64,000 nt of DNA, taken from positions 1,240,001 through 1,304,000 of the forward strand of contig NZ_JAHVHT010000001.1 in the NCBI RefSeq assembly GCF_019802125.1, in the 5' to 3' direction. A model generated the notes under the pieces. The model saw nothing but the letters and a program-made list of their open reading frames with translations, searched no databases and was not told where the DNA came from. The stretch comes from Tateyamaria omphalii. GTDB taxonomy: Bacteria; Pseudomonadota; Alphaproteobacteria; Rhodobacterales; Rhodobacteraceae. Both the position numbers and the translations under genes were made by a program. Shown in pieces: positions 9,358 to 18,371 of this stretch; positions within the stretch are counted from its first letter, which is position 1, and each line of letters opens with the position of its first letter.

Positions 9358-10731
9358 TCAGCTTGCGGCGCGCGCCTTGGACCGCGTGGACCGCAGTTGC
9401 GAAAGCTCTTCGGCCACGAGAAACGCCAGTTCCAGCGACTGCGACGCATTGAGGCGCGGATCGCACGCCGTGTGGTAACGGTCGCTCAGGTCTTCCTCGG
9501 TCACGGCGCGGACACCACCGGTGCATTCGGTCACGTCCTGTCCGGTCATTTCGAAATGTACGCCGCCTGGCACCGTGCCTTCGGCCGCGTGAACCCCAAA
9601 GAATTCCCGGACTTCCCGCAGCACGGAGTCGAAAGGTCGGGTCTTGTAGCCGGTCGACGATTTGATCGTGTTGCCGTGCATCGCGTCGCAGACCCAGACG
9701 ACATCCGCGCCCTCTTCCTGCACGGTCTTGATCAGGCGCGGCAGGTGTTCGCCAACCGAACCGGCGCCGAAGCGCGCGATCAGTGTCAGGCGACCGGCTT
9801 CGTTTTCCGGGTTCAGCTTGGACATCAGAACCTTGAGGTCCTCGGTCGTCATGCTTGGCCCGCATTTCAGACCGATGGGGTTTTGAACGCCGCGGGCGAA
9901 CTCGACATGTGCGCCATCGGGTTGGCGGGTGCGATCGCCGATCCAGATCATGTGACCGGAGCCCGCCAGCCACTTGCCAGTCGTCGAGTCGATGCGCGTC
10001 AGTGCTTCCTCGTATTCCAACAGAAGGGATTCATGGCTGGTGTAGAACTCCACGGACGAAAACTCGTGCGTGGTGTCCGCGTCAATGCCAGCTGCAGCCA
10101 TGAAGTCGATCGTATCCTGAATGCGCGTGGCAATTTCGCGATACTTCTCGGTCCCCTGCCCGTCTGCAAAGCCGAGGGTCCAGGAATGCACCATGTTCAT
10201 ATCGGCGAAACCACCGGTCGAGAACGCGCGCAGCAGGTTCAGCGTCGCTGCGGCCTGGGTGTAGGCTTGCAGCATCTTCTGCGGGTTCGGAATGCGCGCC
10301 TCAGACGTGAAGGCGAGATCGTTGATGATGTCACCGCGGTAGCTGGGCAGTTCCACACCATCCACAACCTCGGTCGGGGCCGAGCGCGGCTTGGCGAACT
10401 GACCGGCCATACGGCCGAGCTTGATCACGGGTACCTTGGCGCCATAGGTCAGCACCATTGCCATCTGAAGCATGACCTTGAACGTGTCGCGGATGCTGTC
10501 AGCGCTGAATTGGTCAAACGCTTCGGCACAATCGCCACCTTGCAACAAAAAGGCGTTGCCACGGGATGCATCGGCGAGATGAGCCTTTAGCCGCCGCGCC
10601 TCGCCTGCAAAAACAAGCGGAGGATACTTGGAAAGCTGCGCCTCGACCGCGTTCAATGCCGCAGTGTCGGTATAATCGGGCATCTGGATCCGGGGCTTGG
10701 CGCGCCAGTCAGATTTCGTCCAATCGCTCAT
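9358..10731 (-). CDS. Class II 3-deoxy-7-phosphoheptulonate (DAHP) synthase
   Basis: First enzyme of the shikimate pathway, joining phosphoenolpyruvate and erythrose 4-phosphate. The 457-residue length and motifs [39 protein letters not shown] segment and [11 protein letters not shown] identify the plant/mycobacterial type II family rather than AroFGH. The start at 10731 ([20 protein letters not shown]) is preceded by GGAGAGATAAG; the longer in-frame start at 10812 lacks such a site. It is divergent from the GlxA-type regulator and convergent with the PAS_5 gene. Confidence 0.95.
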   Translation of the reverse strand: MSDWTKSDWRAKPRIQMPDYTDTAALNAVEAQLSKYPPLVFAGEARRLKAHLADASRGNAFLLQGGDCAEAFDQFSADSIRDTFKVMLQMAMVLTYGAKVPVIKLGRMAGQFAKPRSAPTEVVDGVELPSYRGDIINDLAFTSEARIPNPQKMLQAYTQAAATLNLLRAFSTGGFADMNMVHSWTLGFADGQGTEKYREIATRIQDTIDFMAAAGIDADTTHEFSSVEFYTSHESLLLEYEEALTRIDSTTGKWLAGSGHMIWIGDRTRQPDGAHVEFARGVQNPIGLKCGPSMTTEDLKVLMSKLNPENEAGRLTLIARFGAGSVGEHLPRLIKTVQEEGADVVWVCDAMHGNTIKSSTGYKTRPFDSVLREVREFFGVHAAEGTVPGGVHFEMTGQDVTECTGGVRAVTEEDLSDRYHTACDPRLNASQSLELAFLVAEELSQLRSTRSKARAAS

Positions 10732-10908
10732 CTTATCTCTCCGCAATAAGCTGTTAGCGGTCACGTGACCGTAGGCCTCTATACAAAAGGTCTCTGACGG
10801 ACACCATATCACAATTGCAGCCTCTTGACGTGGCGTTTGCGCCGTGATCAGGCTGACGAAACACCCGGGTTACACTCGCCCGGCAATGACAACAGGATGC
10901 GCGCCGCG

Positions 10909-11913
10909 ATGTCGCTTTCACGCTCGGCCATGGAGACCCGCAAAGAGGTCGACAAACCCAAACGTTTTGTTTTTGTCCTGCTCGACAATTTCACGATGCT
11001 TTGCTTTTCCGCGGCTTTGGAAAGCCTGCGGATCGCCAATCGCATGGCCGATAAAGATCTGTATGCCTGGAAGATCGTAGGTGAAGGCGGTGATGTGGCA
11101 TACTGCTCGGCAGGGACCGGTTTCAAACTGGATGACGATCTGGACGAGTTGAGCCGTGATGATGTGGTTATGGTCTGCGGCGGTATCGACGTTCAGGCGG
11201 CAACCACCAAAAGGCTCCTGGGATGGTTGCGCCGTGAGGCGCGGAAAGGTGTGCCCATGGCTGGCCTGTGTACGGCTGCCTACACGCTGGCCAAGGCGGG
11301 GCTGTTGGATGGAAAGCGTGCCACCATTCACTGGGAAAACCAGGACAGCTTTGCCGAAGAGTTCCAGGAAGTCGAGCTGACCAAATCCGTCTTCGTCATA
11401 GACGATAAGCGATTGACCACTGCGGGGGGAACATCCTCCATCGACCTGATGCTGAAGCTGATTGCAGACGATCATGGCGAGGAATTGGCAAATGCCGTGG
11501 CAGATCAGTTGATCTATTCCTCGATCCGCACGGACCAGGACACCCAGCGCCTGTCGGTGCCGACCCGGATCGGCGTGCGTCACCCCAAGCTGAGCCAGGT
11601 CATCCAGATCATGGAACAGAACATCGAAGAACCGATCAGCCCCTCGATCCTGGCGAAGGATGTGGGCATGTCCACCCGACAGCTCGAACGTCTGTTTCGC
11701 CGCTATCTGAACCGTAGTCCGAAACGCTACTACATGGAGCTGCGCCTGCAAAAAGCGCGCAATCTCCTGATGCAGACGGATATGAGTGTGATCAACGTCG
11801 CGCTCGCATGCGGCTTTGCGTCACCGTCCCATTTTTCGAAGTGCTACCGCGCGCACTACGATACGACCCCCTATCGGGAGCGCGGCACACATGCTGCACG
11901 GTTGTCGATTTGA
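10909..11913 (+). CDS. GlxA/GbdR-type AraC-family transcriptional regulator
   Basis: About 334 residues. The N-terminal half is a DJ-1/PfpI-like domain (LLDNFTMLCFSAALESLRI, then GLCTAAYTLAKAGLLDG with the nucleophile-elbow Cys, then LTTAGGTSSIDLML). The C-terminal about 110 residues carry two AraC-type helix-turn-helix motifs (LAKDVGMSTRQLERLFRRYL and VINVALACGFASPSHFSKCY). Relatives regulate glycine betaine, carnitine or arginine catabolism; the effector is not fixed here. The open frame starts with TTG at 10825; ATGs at 10897, 10909 and 10930 are candidates. I prefer 10909, with AGGA eleven bases upstream. Confidence 0.85.
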   Translation: MSLSRSAMETRKEVDKPKRFVFVLLDNFTMLCFSAALESLRIANRMADKDLYAWKIVGEGGDVAYCSAGTGFKLDDDLDELSRDDVVMVCGGIDVQAATTKRLLGWLRREARKGVPMAGLCTAAYTLAKAGLLDGKRATIHWENQDSFAEEFQEVELTKSVFVIDDKRLTTAGGTSSIDLMLKLIADDHGEELANAVADQLIYSSIRTDQDTQRLSVPTRIGVRHPKLSQVIQIMEQNIEEPISPSILAKDVGMSTRQLERLFRRYLNRSPKRYYMELRLQKARNLLMQTDMSVINVALACGFASPSHFSKCYRAHYDTTPYRERGTHAARLSI

Positions 11914-11984
11914 GCGTTGGAAATGCCCTTTCCTTGCCACGGGCCGTCCACAAATAAGCCGGTTTTGTCTGTCAGACCCGCAAC

Positions 11985-12143
11985 ATGTACCGTTTTTTCA
12001 ATGATATTCCGCGTCACACGCGCCTATTTGAGCTGATGCGCCAACAAAGGCTGGCCAAGGTTGCGACGTCCTATCCTGTTCGCGCGCATAGCACTTCCTT
12101 GGATAGTCTGCGTGCAACGGCGGTGGCGTCACTAAAACGCTAA
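11985..12143 (+). CDS. Small ORF A, 52 residues, paralogue of ORF B at 12283
   Basis: A short frame from ATG at 11985 to TAA at 12143. Its core IPRHTRLFELMRQQRLAKVA lines up with [20 protein letters not shown] of the next small ORF, and its end LRATAVASLKR lines up with [11 protein letters not shown]. Conservative replacements (L/V, M/L) while the DNA differs more suggest real coding sequence. It is basic, with no signal peptide or membrane segment. No strong ribosome-binding site is visible. An 11-base palindrome, GTCTGTCAGAC, lies at 11967-11977. I do not recognise the family. Confidence 0.5.
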   Translation: MYRFFNDIPRHTRLFELMRQQRLAKVATSYPVRAHSTSLDSLRATAVASLKR

Positions 12144-12282
12144 GCATTGCTACAACGGCGTAAAACCGGAGCAGGTACAGCAGCGCCCCATTCGCATGCG
12201 TATACTTCTGTTGAATTCACGAGCAAGGTGCCTGACGATCCGGCTGTTAACTCGACAGCATTCGCCTAGCCGCCCACCATAG

Positions 12283-12507
12283 ATGTCCATGCATGATCCC
12301 AGTTCGCCGCGCCATCGCCGCGTTTTTGAGCTGCTTCGGCAGCGCGATAGTGCGGTGGTCGCGACAGGGGATCAGGTTACGCGCATCAATGCGCAAGATA
12401 GCTCTGCCGACCTTGAAAAAATCAAATCGACTGCCCTGCAATCCTTCGATCGTACGGAATCAATCCGGATTGCCGCGAAATCCCGTCGCAACCACAAACT
12501 TTTCTGA
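12283..12507 (+). CDS. Small ORF B, 74 residues, paralogue of ORF A at 11985
   Basis: Frame from ATG at 12283 to TGA at 12507. Residues about 8-57 resemble [24 protein letters not shown], then a short insertion, then [11 protein letters not shown]. About 17 extra basic residues follow. Its last 48 bases overlap the 3' end of the convergent rlmE gene, so its tail could be an extension into foreign frame. With ORF A it fills an otherwise empty 546-base gap between the GlxA-type regulator and rlmE. Function unknown. Confidence 0.45.
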   Translation: MSMHDPSSPRHRRVFELLRQRDSAVVATGDQVTRINAQDSSADLEKIKSTALQSFDRTESIRIAAKSRRNHKLF

Positions 12508-13185
12508 GCTGTCCGCCCGCGATGATGGCGGCTTGACGTTCGCCACTTTGGCGAAGCGCTGCTTGAGCAGTTTTTGCAGGCTGCCTTCCGCCCCGCCGGC
12601 AAGAACCTTTGCGACGAAAGTCCCGCCATCATCCAGCACGTCGAAGGCAAAGTAGGCTGCCGCTTCGCAAAGCGAGATGATGCGCAAGTGGTCAGTCCGC
12701 TTGTGACCGGACGATGCAGCGGCCATGTCAGACATCACGACGTCTGCCTTGCCATCCAGCCACTCCTTGACCTCCAGGTCGGCGTCGTCCTCCATAAAGT
12801 CCAACTGGTGCAATTCGCAGCCTGCGATCGGTTCAATCTCCTGCAAGTCAATGCCGAGTATCGTGCCGACGGCCTTGCCCGACTTCTCTCCCAATGCGTT
12901 CACGCGCTTGACCGCGACCTGGCACCAGCCACCGGGGGCTGCACCCAGATCAACGACGCGCGCACCGGGAACAAGAAAGCGAAACTTGTCGTCCAGTTCC
13001 ATGATCTTGAAGGCCGCCCTGCCCCGGTATCCTTCCGCCTGCGCGCGCTTGACATAGGGATCGTTCAACTGCCGTTGCAGCCAGCGGGTGGAAGACAGTT
13101 TGCGCCCGCGGGCGGTCTTGACCTTGACCTTCAGGTCGCGCTGCCCGCGTCCTGAGGTGTTCTTTCCTGAAGGTGTCTTGGCCAC
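12460..13185 (-). CDS. rlmE: 23S rRNA (uridine-2'-O)-methyltransferase RlmE/FtsJ
   Basis: Methylates the 2'-OH of a uridine in the 23S rRNA A-loop on the 50S subunit. The 241-residue protein has a basic Gly/Lys N-terminal extension (about residues 1-35) followed by the Rossmann fold. The SAM motif is [15 protein letters not shown], the catalytic Asp lies in [14 protein letters not shown], and the remaining K-D-K-E residues appear in [23 protein letters not shown] and [10 protein letters not shown]. It is slightly longer than the E. coli enzyme. It follows ppx after 117 bases on the same strand. Confidence 0.95.
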   Translation of the reverse strand: MAKTPSGKNTSGRGQRDLKVKVKTARGRKLSSTRWLQRQLNDPYVKRAQAEGYRGRAAFKIMELDDKFRFLVPGARVVDLGAAPGGWCQVAVKRVNALGEKSGKAVGTILGIDLQEIEPIAGCELHQLDFMEDDADLEVKEWLDGKADVVMSDMAAASSGHKRTDHLRIISLCEAAAYFAFDVLDDGGTFVAKVLAGGAEGSLQKLLKQRFAKVANVKPPSSRADSSEKFVVATGFRGNPD

Positions 13186-13302
13186 GTCGTCATCTCATCC
13201 TTTTGCCGCCGCGATACCCTGCCGGGCCGTGCGCATCAAGAGAAGGTCAATATAGTCGCTGTTGTGCCGAATTGCAGGTTTCGTGCCCGCTTCTGCCCTG
13301 TA

Positions 13303-14430
13303 TCACGCGGTCTGATCCTCCAGAACGCCATCGGCGCTCATCTGGGCATACAGCAGCCCTTCGCGCAGGCCCCGGTCGGCGACCGAAAGCCGATTTGTCG
13401 GCCAGCAGCGCATAAGAGCCTGCAAGATCGCGGCCCCCGACATGATCAGGGCATGCCTATCCGACCCGATCCGCGGATCTGCGCGCCGCCCGCCTGGTCC
13501 CATGGCGAGGTAGGAACGGATTACGGTATCGATCTGGCCCGACGTCATCCGCAACCCGTCCACCTTGGTCCGGTCATAGCGTTTGAGACCCAGATGGGAC
13601 GCGGCAACGGTCGTCACCGTTCCTGATGTCCCGATGATCTGGAACCGCTCGGTCGGCTCAGTCGCGTGATAGGGGGAGAAATCGGACAGGTTTTCTTCGA
13701 AAAACCAACTCATGAGCGCAAAGCGGGCTGAATCGTCGTCCACGTCATTGAACTGCTCACGCAGTGTCGCGACGCCCAGCGGAACGCTGATCCAGTCGAC
13801 AACCCGCGCTTCCGGAATATCCGATGCCGCCTGCTTGAACCCAGAATGCAAGCGCATGATCGCTTGCGGTCGGTCTTCCCGCGCAACCGCCGACAGATCA
13901 AGCCAGACCAATTCGGTCGAACCACCGCCAATGTCGACCACCAGCAGGTTCTCGGTCTTTGGACTGACGAGTGGCGCGCAGGAGATCACGGCGAGACGCG
14001 CCTCCTCCTCCGGTTCAATGATGTCGAGCCGCAAGCCGGTCTCGTGATGCACACGCTGTACGAACTCGCGTGCATTGACCGCGCGGCGGCACGCTTCGGT
14101 TGCCACCAAACGCATCCGCTTGACCTTGTGGCGTTTCAGCTTCTGCTGACAGATGCGCATCGCCTGAACCGTGCGTGTCATGGACCCGCGCGACAGCTTG
14201 CCCGACTTTTCCAGGCCCAATCCCAGCTGCACGGATTTTGAGAAGCTGTCAACGACATGAAACCCCGCGCCTCGCGGCTCGGCGATCAACATACGACAAC
14301 TGTTCGTGCCCAGATCAAGCGCGGCATACAGCTCGGGCGATCCTGGGGCACGCGGCACGGGCTTGCCCCCCATTCGAGGGGCTTTGGTCTTTGTCGCGCC
14401 CGCACCTTGGGGACGCTTTGGCGCCATCAT
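13303..14430 (-). CDS. Ppx/GppA family phosphatase
   Basis: Exopolyphosphatase/guanosine pentaphosphate phosphatase family, 375 residues. ASKHA-fold motifs are ALDLGTNSCRMLIA, VVDIGGGSTELVWL and IGTSGTVTTVA. The protein lacks the C-terminal helical extension of E. coli Ppx, as usual in alphaproteobacteria. The N-terminal 32 residues are basic and Pro/Gly-rich. Start codons ATGATG at 14430 and 14427 follow AAAGGCGCG. The proximity to rlmE is common in Rhodobacteraceae; polyphosphate versus pppGpp preference cannot be told from sequence. Confidence 0.9.
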   Translation of the reverse strand: MMAPKRPQGAGATKTKAPRMGGKPVPRAPGSPELYAALDLGTNSCRMLIAEPRGAGFHVVDSFSKSVQLGLGLEKSGKLSRGSMTRTVQAMRICQQKLKRHKVKRMRLVATEACRRAVNAREFVQRVHHETGLRLDIIEPEEEARLAVISCAPLVSPKTENLLVVDIGGGSTELVWLDLSAVAREDRPQAIMRLHSGFKQAASDIPEARVVDWISVPLGVATLREQFNDVDDDSARFALMSWFFEENLSDFSPYHATEPTERFQIIGTSGTVTTVAASHLGLKRYDRTKVDGLRMTSGQIDTVIRSYLAMGPGGRRADPRIGSDRHALIMSGAAILQALMRCWPTNRLSVADRGLREGLLYAQMSADGVLEDQTA

Positions 14431-14508
14431 TCGCGCCTTTCATAACGGGTTAGCCTGACGATATGTCGTGCGACGCATTCGTGCAAGTGGCTTGAAATGC
14501 AGCGGCAA

Positions 14509-15186
14509 TCAGGCGACTGCGTGGACCCGTCCGCGGTCAAATGGATTGTCGTAGTAAGGCGCAAGATGCGCGTATTCATCCTCAAGTAGCACTTCCAGCA
14601 CACGCTGGGTTTGCGGCGCAAGATCACCGAGATCCAGGCGCCGGTCGCTGGAGTTGAAATGCGGAATTGCGACGTCGCGTCCGGTGTGATTGCTCAGCGC
14701 ATCGCCAAGCTGCTGCATCTCGCCGGTCCGGTAGACTTTGGTAAATGCAGACCAATCGGTGCCGGTAAACAACGCCGTGGGCAACGTGTGGTGTTTTATG
14801 TCGGACGAGGTTGCAACGTAGGCGCTGAGATTTTGAAAGAAGTAGTCCGGATCGGGTTCGGTCGGCAGATGCACCCTACCCCGGCGGATTTTTCGACAAT
14901 GAGTCAAGATTTCCAATCCCTCCACCCGGTTCGTGTAAACAGCCAAAAGCCGCTTCAATGGATCGCGCACCACGGTAAATTTGAAGTGGTTCTCCAGGTA
15001 ATCCCAACGATGCTTTCGAAATCGCATGGTTGGATAGATTGCATGAACCTGCTTCTGACCAAGATCCTCGGCGGATTGCTGCGATTGCAAAGGATCCAGA
15101 ACGGCAAGCGCCGCCTTCACCGACGAACACGCAGCCTTTGGCACAGCCATATAGGCCAGCCGATGGGAATCGACCCGAATAACCAT
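14509..15186 (-). CDS. Sulfotransferase family 2-like protein
   Basis: 225 residues resembling the sulfotransferase_2 (PF03567) family, which uses PAPS as donor. The 5'-phosphosulfate loop is probably VPKAACSSVKAAL (about residues 14-26) and the 3'-phosphate site FTVVRDPLKRLLAVY. No signal peptide or membrane segment is seen. No carbohydrate or capsule genes are adjacent, so the acceptor is unknown. It is divergent from the one-carbon operon at 15397. Confidence 0.75.
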   Translation of the reverse strand: MVIRVDSHRLAYMAVPKAACSSVKAALAVLDPLQSQQSAEDLGQKQVHAIYPTMRFRKHRWDYLENHFKFTVVRDPLKRLLAVYTNRVEGLEILTHCRKIRRGRVHLPTEPDPDYFFQNLSAYVATSSDIKHHTLPTALFTGTDWSAFTKVYRTGEMQQLGDALSNHTGRDVAIPHFNSSDRRLDLGDLAPQTQRVLEVLLEDEYAHLAPYYDNPFDRGRVHAVA

Positions 15187-15396
15187 AATTTCCTGCCCGA
15201 CATTTTTTGTCTAATTGTCGACACATTACCGCAACTGCCGCACGGCCAAACACGAGCGTATGTGAAAGTGGCCATCTGTTGCATTTCCGACTCACCTCTG
15301 CGCGCGCGTCGCAAGTGCAGCGTCCTTTGTCGAAAACGGGCCGCAGCGTGCCTATGTCGTCGCGTATGCAGGGCGCAACATGTACGGAGGAATCAC

Positions 15397-15693
15397 ATGC
15401 CTGACGTCACAATCGTTTACTGGCGGGACATCCCCGCGCAGGTAATCGTCGGCAAAGGGCGTCGTGGTGCCAAACGCCAGCTTGAAGAGCGGTTCGAACA
15501 GGCCATTGATCGCGCGGCAATGAAAGTGAACGCGAAGGACGCCGACGCCTACCTTGCCGAGTGGCGCAAGGCGGCGCCCTACCCGGTCGACGGAGATCCG
15601 GCCGAGGTGGCCGAGGCCGAGGCCGTGCGGCTGGAAACGGAATATGATCAGGCCCGTATCAAGGCGCTGATCGACAACGAGGGGTGGGCCTGA
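15397..15693 (+). CDS. Small 'virulence factor' domain protein next to one-carbon genes
   Basis: 98 residues beginning MPDVTIVYWRDIPAQVIVGK. I recognise the 'Virulence factor' family (PF13769) found beside methylene-THF reductase genes in alphaproteobacteria; its role is not established. The real start is ATG at 15397 with ACGGAGG eight bases upstream, although the frame stays open far upstream. It ends 31 bases before the MTHFR-like gene, so the two are likely co-transcribed. The C-terminal half is charged and helical. Confidence 0.8.
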   Translation: MPDVTIVYWRDIPAQVIVGKGRRGAKRQLEERFEQAIDRAAMKVNAKDADAYLAEWRKAAPYPVDGDPAEVAEAEAVRLETEYDQARIKALIDNEGWA

Positions 15694-15724
15694 TCCCGGG
15701 CCCCAGCATCTGGGAGGTGCCGCC

Positions 15725-16654
15725 ATGGCATTGCTGAACTTCAAACGCGTTGACGGCCCCATCGCCGGCACCCTTTCGCCCGAAGTCGAAACGTTCTTGC
15801 AGGGGTATTCCATCGAGGTCATGCCGCGCACTGCGCAGAAGGTCGACGATTTTCGTGCAATCTTGCCTGCAGGTACACGCGTCTACATCGCCCACATCGA
15901 AGGCACCCCGATCGAGGACATGGTTGCCACAGCCAAGCGCGTCGCAGCCGAGGGTTTTCCGGTCATGCCTCACTTTCCGGCGCGTATCATCAAGGATCAG
16001 GCGACTCTAGAAGACTGGGTTGCCCGTTACCAGGGCGAGGCCGGCGTCGATCAGGCCCTGCTGCTGGCCGGCGGTGTTGATCAGCCGCATGGCGATTTTC
16101 ACAGCTCCATGCAGCTCATGGAGAGCGGTGCCTTTGATCGCGCGGGCTACAAACGCCTTCACGTTGCCGGACACCCTGAGGGCAACAAGGACATCGATGC
16201 AGACGGCGGCATGAAGAACGTCGATGAAGCCATTCAATGGAAACAGAAATTCTCCGAACGCACCGATGCGGACATGGCTATCGCAACGCAGTTTGCGTTC
16301 GAGGCCGACCCGATTATCCGATGGGCGGATTCTCTAAAGGCAGCTGGCATTGACCTGCCGATCCACATTGGCATTGCGGGTCCTGCCAAGCTGCAGACCA
16401 TGATCAAGTTTGCCATTGCATGTGGTGTCGGCCCGTCCCTGCGTGTGCTGCAACGTCGCGCCAAGGATGTAACCAAGCTGCTTTTGCCGTTCGAACCAAC
16501 CGAGGTGGTCTCAGAACTTGCTGCGCACAAGGCTGCGAACCCCGATTTCAACATTGAACAGGTCCACTTCTTTCCGCTTGGCGGCATCAAGACAAACGCC
16601 AATTGGGCCATCGAGAATGGCGGTGCCTCGGCCGTTCCGGCGGCCGCAGGATAA
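15725..16654 (+). CDS. Methylenetetrahydrofolate reductase-like protein
   Basis: 309 residues of the MetF TIM-barrel family, which converts 5,10-methylene-THF to 5-methyl-THF with FAD. Supporting stretches are VMPHFPARIIKDQATLEDWV, ALLLAGGVDQPHGDFHSSMQ and THIGIAGPA-type folate-site sequence (DLPIHIGIAGPAKLQTM). It diverges from canonical MetF and may also act in the reverse, demethylating direction in C1 oxidation. GGGAGGTGCCGCC precedes the start. The neighbouring pterin-binding methyltransferase would use its product. Confidence 0.82.
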   Translation: MALLNFKRVDGPIAGTLSPEVETFLQGYSIEVMPRTAQKVDDFRAILPAGTRVYIAHIEGTPIEDMVATAKRVAAEGFPVMPHFPARIIKDQATLEDWVARYQGEAGVDQALLLAGGVDQPHGDFHSSMQLMESGAFDRAGYKRLHVAGHPEGNKDIDADGGMKNVDEAIQWKQKFSERTDADMAIATQFAFEADPIIRWADSLKAAGIDLPIHIGIAGPAKLQTMIKFAIACGVGPSLRVLQRRAKDVTKLLLPFEPTEVVSELAAHKAANPDFNIEQVHFFPLGGIKTNANWAIENGGASAVPAAAG

Positions 16655-16819
16655 ACCTGCTCATAACAGTCCTGAAAAGGTTTCAATCCCGGCACTCTCG
16701 CGCAGATCATCTCTGCGCGGTAGGTGTCTTATCCAATTCGCGAGATGTCGTTTTGACCGGCGCAGCTGCGCCGGAATCGGATCAACACTTCGCCGAACCC
16801 ATGCACAAAGGCAGCGCCC

Positions 16820-17902
16820 ATGACCCGCACAGTCATCGAATCCAAAACCAAGACCGCGCTTATCGGTTTTGACCAACCCTTTTGCGTGATCGGTGAGCGG
16901 ATCAACCCGACGGGCCGCAAGATCCTCAACGAAGAACTGGAACGCGGCGACTTCAGCCGGGTGCAGTCGGACGCATTGTCCCAGGTGGCGGCGGGTGCCA
17001 CAGTGCTCGACATCAACTCCGGTGCCGTGTTCTCGAACAAAATGGCCGAGGACCCGCGTTACGCCGACAACAACTTTGTCGAGCCTGAGCTGATGAAACA
17101 ACTTGTCGAGACTGTGCAAGCCGTCACCGATTGCCCCCTCTGCATCGACAGTTCGGTGCCGGGTGCACTGGAAAACGGCCTTGCTGCCGCCGAGGGGCGC
17201 CCCCTGCTCAACTCTGTCACCGGTGAGGAAGAGCGGCTGGACCTCGTCCTCCCGCTGGTCAAGAAATACAACGTGCCCGTCGTGGCGATTTCCAACGACG
17301 ATACCGGTATTTCCGAAGACCCCGATGTGCGCTTTGCAGTTGCCAAGAAGATCGTCGAGCGTGCCGCTGATTTCGGCATTCCGGCCCATGACATCGTGGT
17401 CGACCCGCTCGTGATGCCCATTGGCGCCATGGGCACTGCTGGCCTCCAGGTTTTCACACTCGTGCGACGCTTGCGCGAAGAGCTTGGTGTCAATACCACC
17501 TGCGGTGCATCCAATATTTCATTTGGCCTGCCCAACCGTCACGGCATCAACAATGCTTTCCTGCCCATGGCCATGGGCGCAGGCATGACCTCTGCCATCA
17601 TGAACCCGGTCGCCCTGCCCATCGGGCAGAAGAAGATCGCCGAGAAGCGGGCCGAGGTGGAAGCGGCAGGCATTGTGCTGCCCGACGGGATGGAGGACGA
17701 ACTCTTTGTCCAGATGTTCGGCATGGGCTCCACCAAACCCCGCGCGGGCAAGGAAATGGAAGCGATACGTGCCGCCAATTTTCTGACCAACAACGACGAA
17801 GGCGGCGGCGAATGGATCAAGTTCAACCGCGTGCCGCCCAAGGCCGGTGAAGAAGGGCGCGGGCGCGGTGGGCGCGCCGGTGGGCGCCGACGCCGCGGCT
17901 GA
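16820..17902 (+). CDS. Pterin-binding methyl-THF:corrinoid methyltransferase
   Basis: 360 residues with a dihydropteroate-synthase-like pterin-binding barrel (FCVIGERINPTGRK, AGATVLDINSGAV, CIDSSVPGALENGLA, NTTCGASNISFGLPNRHGIN). This domain transfers methyl from 5-methyl-THF to a corrinoid protein, as in AcsE or the second module of MetH. No homocysteine or B12 domains are attached. From memory, roseobacters such as Phaeobacter use a methionine synthase split into separate proteins, and this could be that component. The last 18 residues form an Arg/Gly-rich tail. A strong terminator ends the unit. Confidence 0.85.
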   Translation: MTRTVIESKTKTALIGFDQPFCVIGERINPTGRKILNEELERGDFSRVQSDALSQVAAGATVLDINSGAVFSNKMAEDPRYADNNFVEPELMKQLVETVQAVTDCPLCIDSSVPGALENGLAAAEGRPLLNSVTGEEERLDLVLPLVKKYNVPVVAISNDDTGISEDPDVRFAVAKKIVERAADFGIPAHDIVVDPLVMPIGAMGTAGLQVFTLVRRLREELGVNTTCGASNISFGLPNRHGINNAFLPMAMGAGMTSAIMNPVALPIGQKKIAEKRAEVEAAGIVLPDGMEDELFVQMFGMGSTKPRAGKEMEAIRAANFLTNNDEGGGEWIKFNRVPPKAGEEGRGRGGRAGGRRRRG

Positions 17903-17930
17903 CAATCAAGCGCTTTATTGCATTCACGCT

Positions 17931-17959
17931 CCGCCCGGCAAATGTCCGGGCGGTTTTTT
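17931..17959 (+). terminator. Rho-independent terminator of the one-carbon operon
   Basis: 8-bp stem CCGCCCGG (17931-17938) with CCGGGCGG (17946-17953), a 7-base loop and six T residues. It lies 29 bases after the pterin-binding methyltransferase stop and ahead of the chemotaxis locus. Confidence 0.93.
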
Positions 17960-18055
17960 GTTCGGACGTTGGCGGCTGACAGCGCATTTTCGGTAACCCG
18001 GTCTTAACGGAGCGTCCGCTACACGGCAGGAGCAGTCGCTTACCGGAGAGACAAG

Positions 18056-18100
18056 ATGAGCCGTCAATTGCCAACAGCTTGCCATGGCCGCAATGAATGA
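18056..18100 (+). CDS. Possible 14-residue leader peptide overlapping the STAS gene start
   Basis: GGAGAGACAAG precedes an ATG at 18056 that opens a 14-codon frame (MSRQLPTACHGRNE) ending TGA at 18098-18100. The STAS gene starts inside it, in another frame, at 18084 or 18093. This is the best ribosome-binding site in the area, and the STAS start has none of its own. It may serve translational coupling, or be chance. Confidence 0.3.
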   Translation: MSRQLPTACHGRNE

Positions 18101-18371
18101 CGTGATCCCCCTGCCCGCGCGGCTCGACGCGGTGGCAGCGCCCATACTCGCCGCTGACTTGCTCACCCGCGATCTTTGCAACGATCTTTGCCTTGATGCC
18201 AGCGAAACGGTGCATATCGGCGCCATGGCTGCGCAGGTTCTGCTGAGCTTGCGTCGTACGGCTGATGCCAATGAAATTTCGCTTTCGATAGACAACCTTC
18301 AACCACGCCCGCGCCAACAGCTTCAGCTTATGGGCCTGACCGAATTGACGACCCGGAAGGATGCGACATGA
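18084..18371 (+). CDS. STAS-domain protein of the chemotaxis locus
   Basis: 95 residues (92 if the ATG at 18093 is used) resembling the NTP-binding-like STAS fold of anti-sigma-factor antagonists: ARLDAVAAPILAADLL, then a segment aligning with the usual phosphorylatable loop (DASETVHIGAMAAQVLLSL). The typical acceptor Ser is not clear; the loop has His and Gly around that place. It opens a cheY-cheA-cheW-cheR run and its stop overlaps the cheY start (ATGA), which implies a role with the Che proteins. Confidence 0.75.
   Translation: MAAMNDVIPLPARLDAVAAPILAADLLTRDLCNDLCLDASETVHIGAMAAQVLLSLRRTADANEISLSIDNLQPRPRQQLQLMGLTELTTRKDAT

Noticed and set aside
8702-9973. 423-codon reverse open frame
   Set aside because: It is antisense to the PAS_5 gene and crosses its terminator into the DAHP synthase gene out of frame. 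Its composition is Arg-rich, as expected of GC-rich shadow frames.
14611-15693. Extended 360-codon version of the small 'virulence factor' gene
   Set aside because: The first 262 codons are antisense to the sulfotransferase gene; the strong ACGGAGG site fixes the start at 15397.
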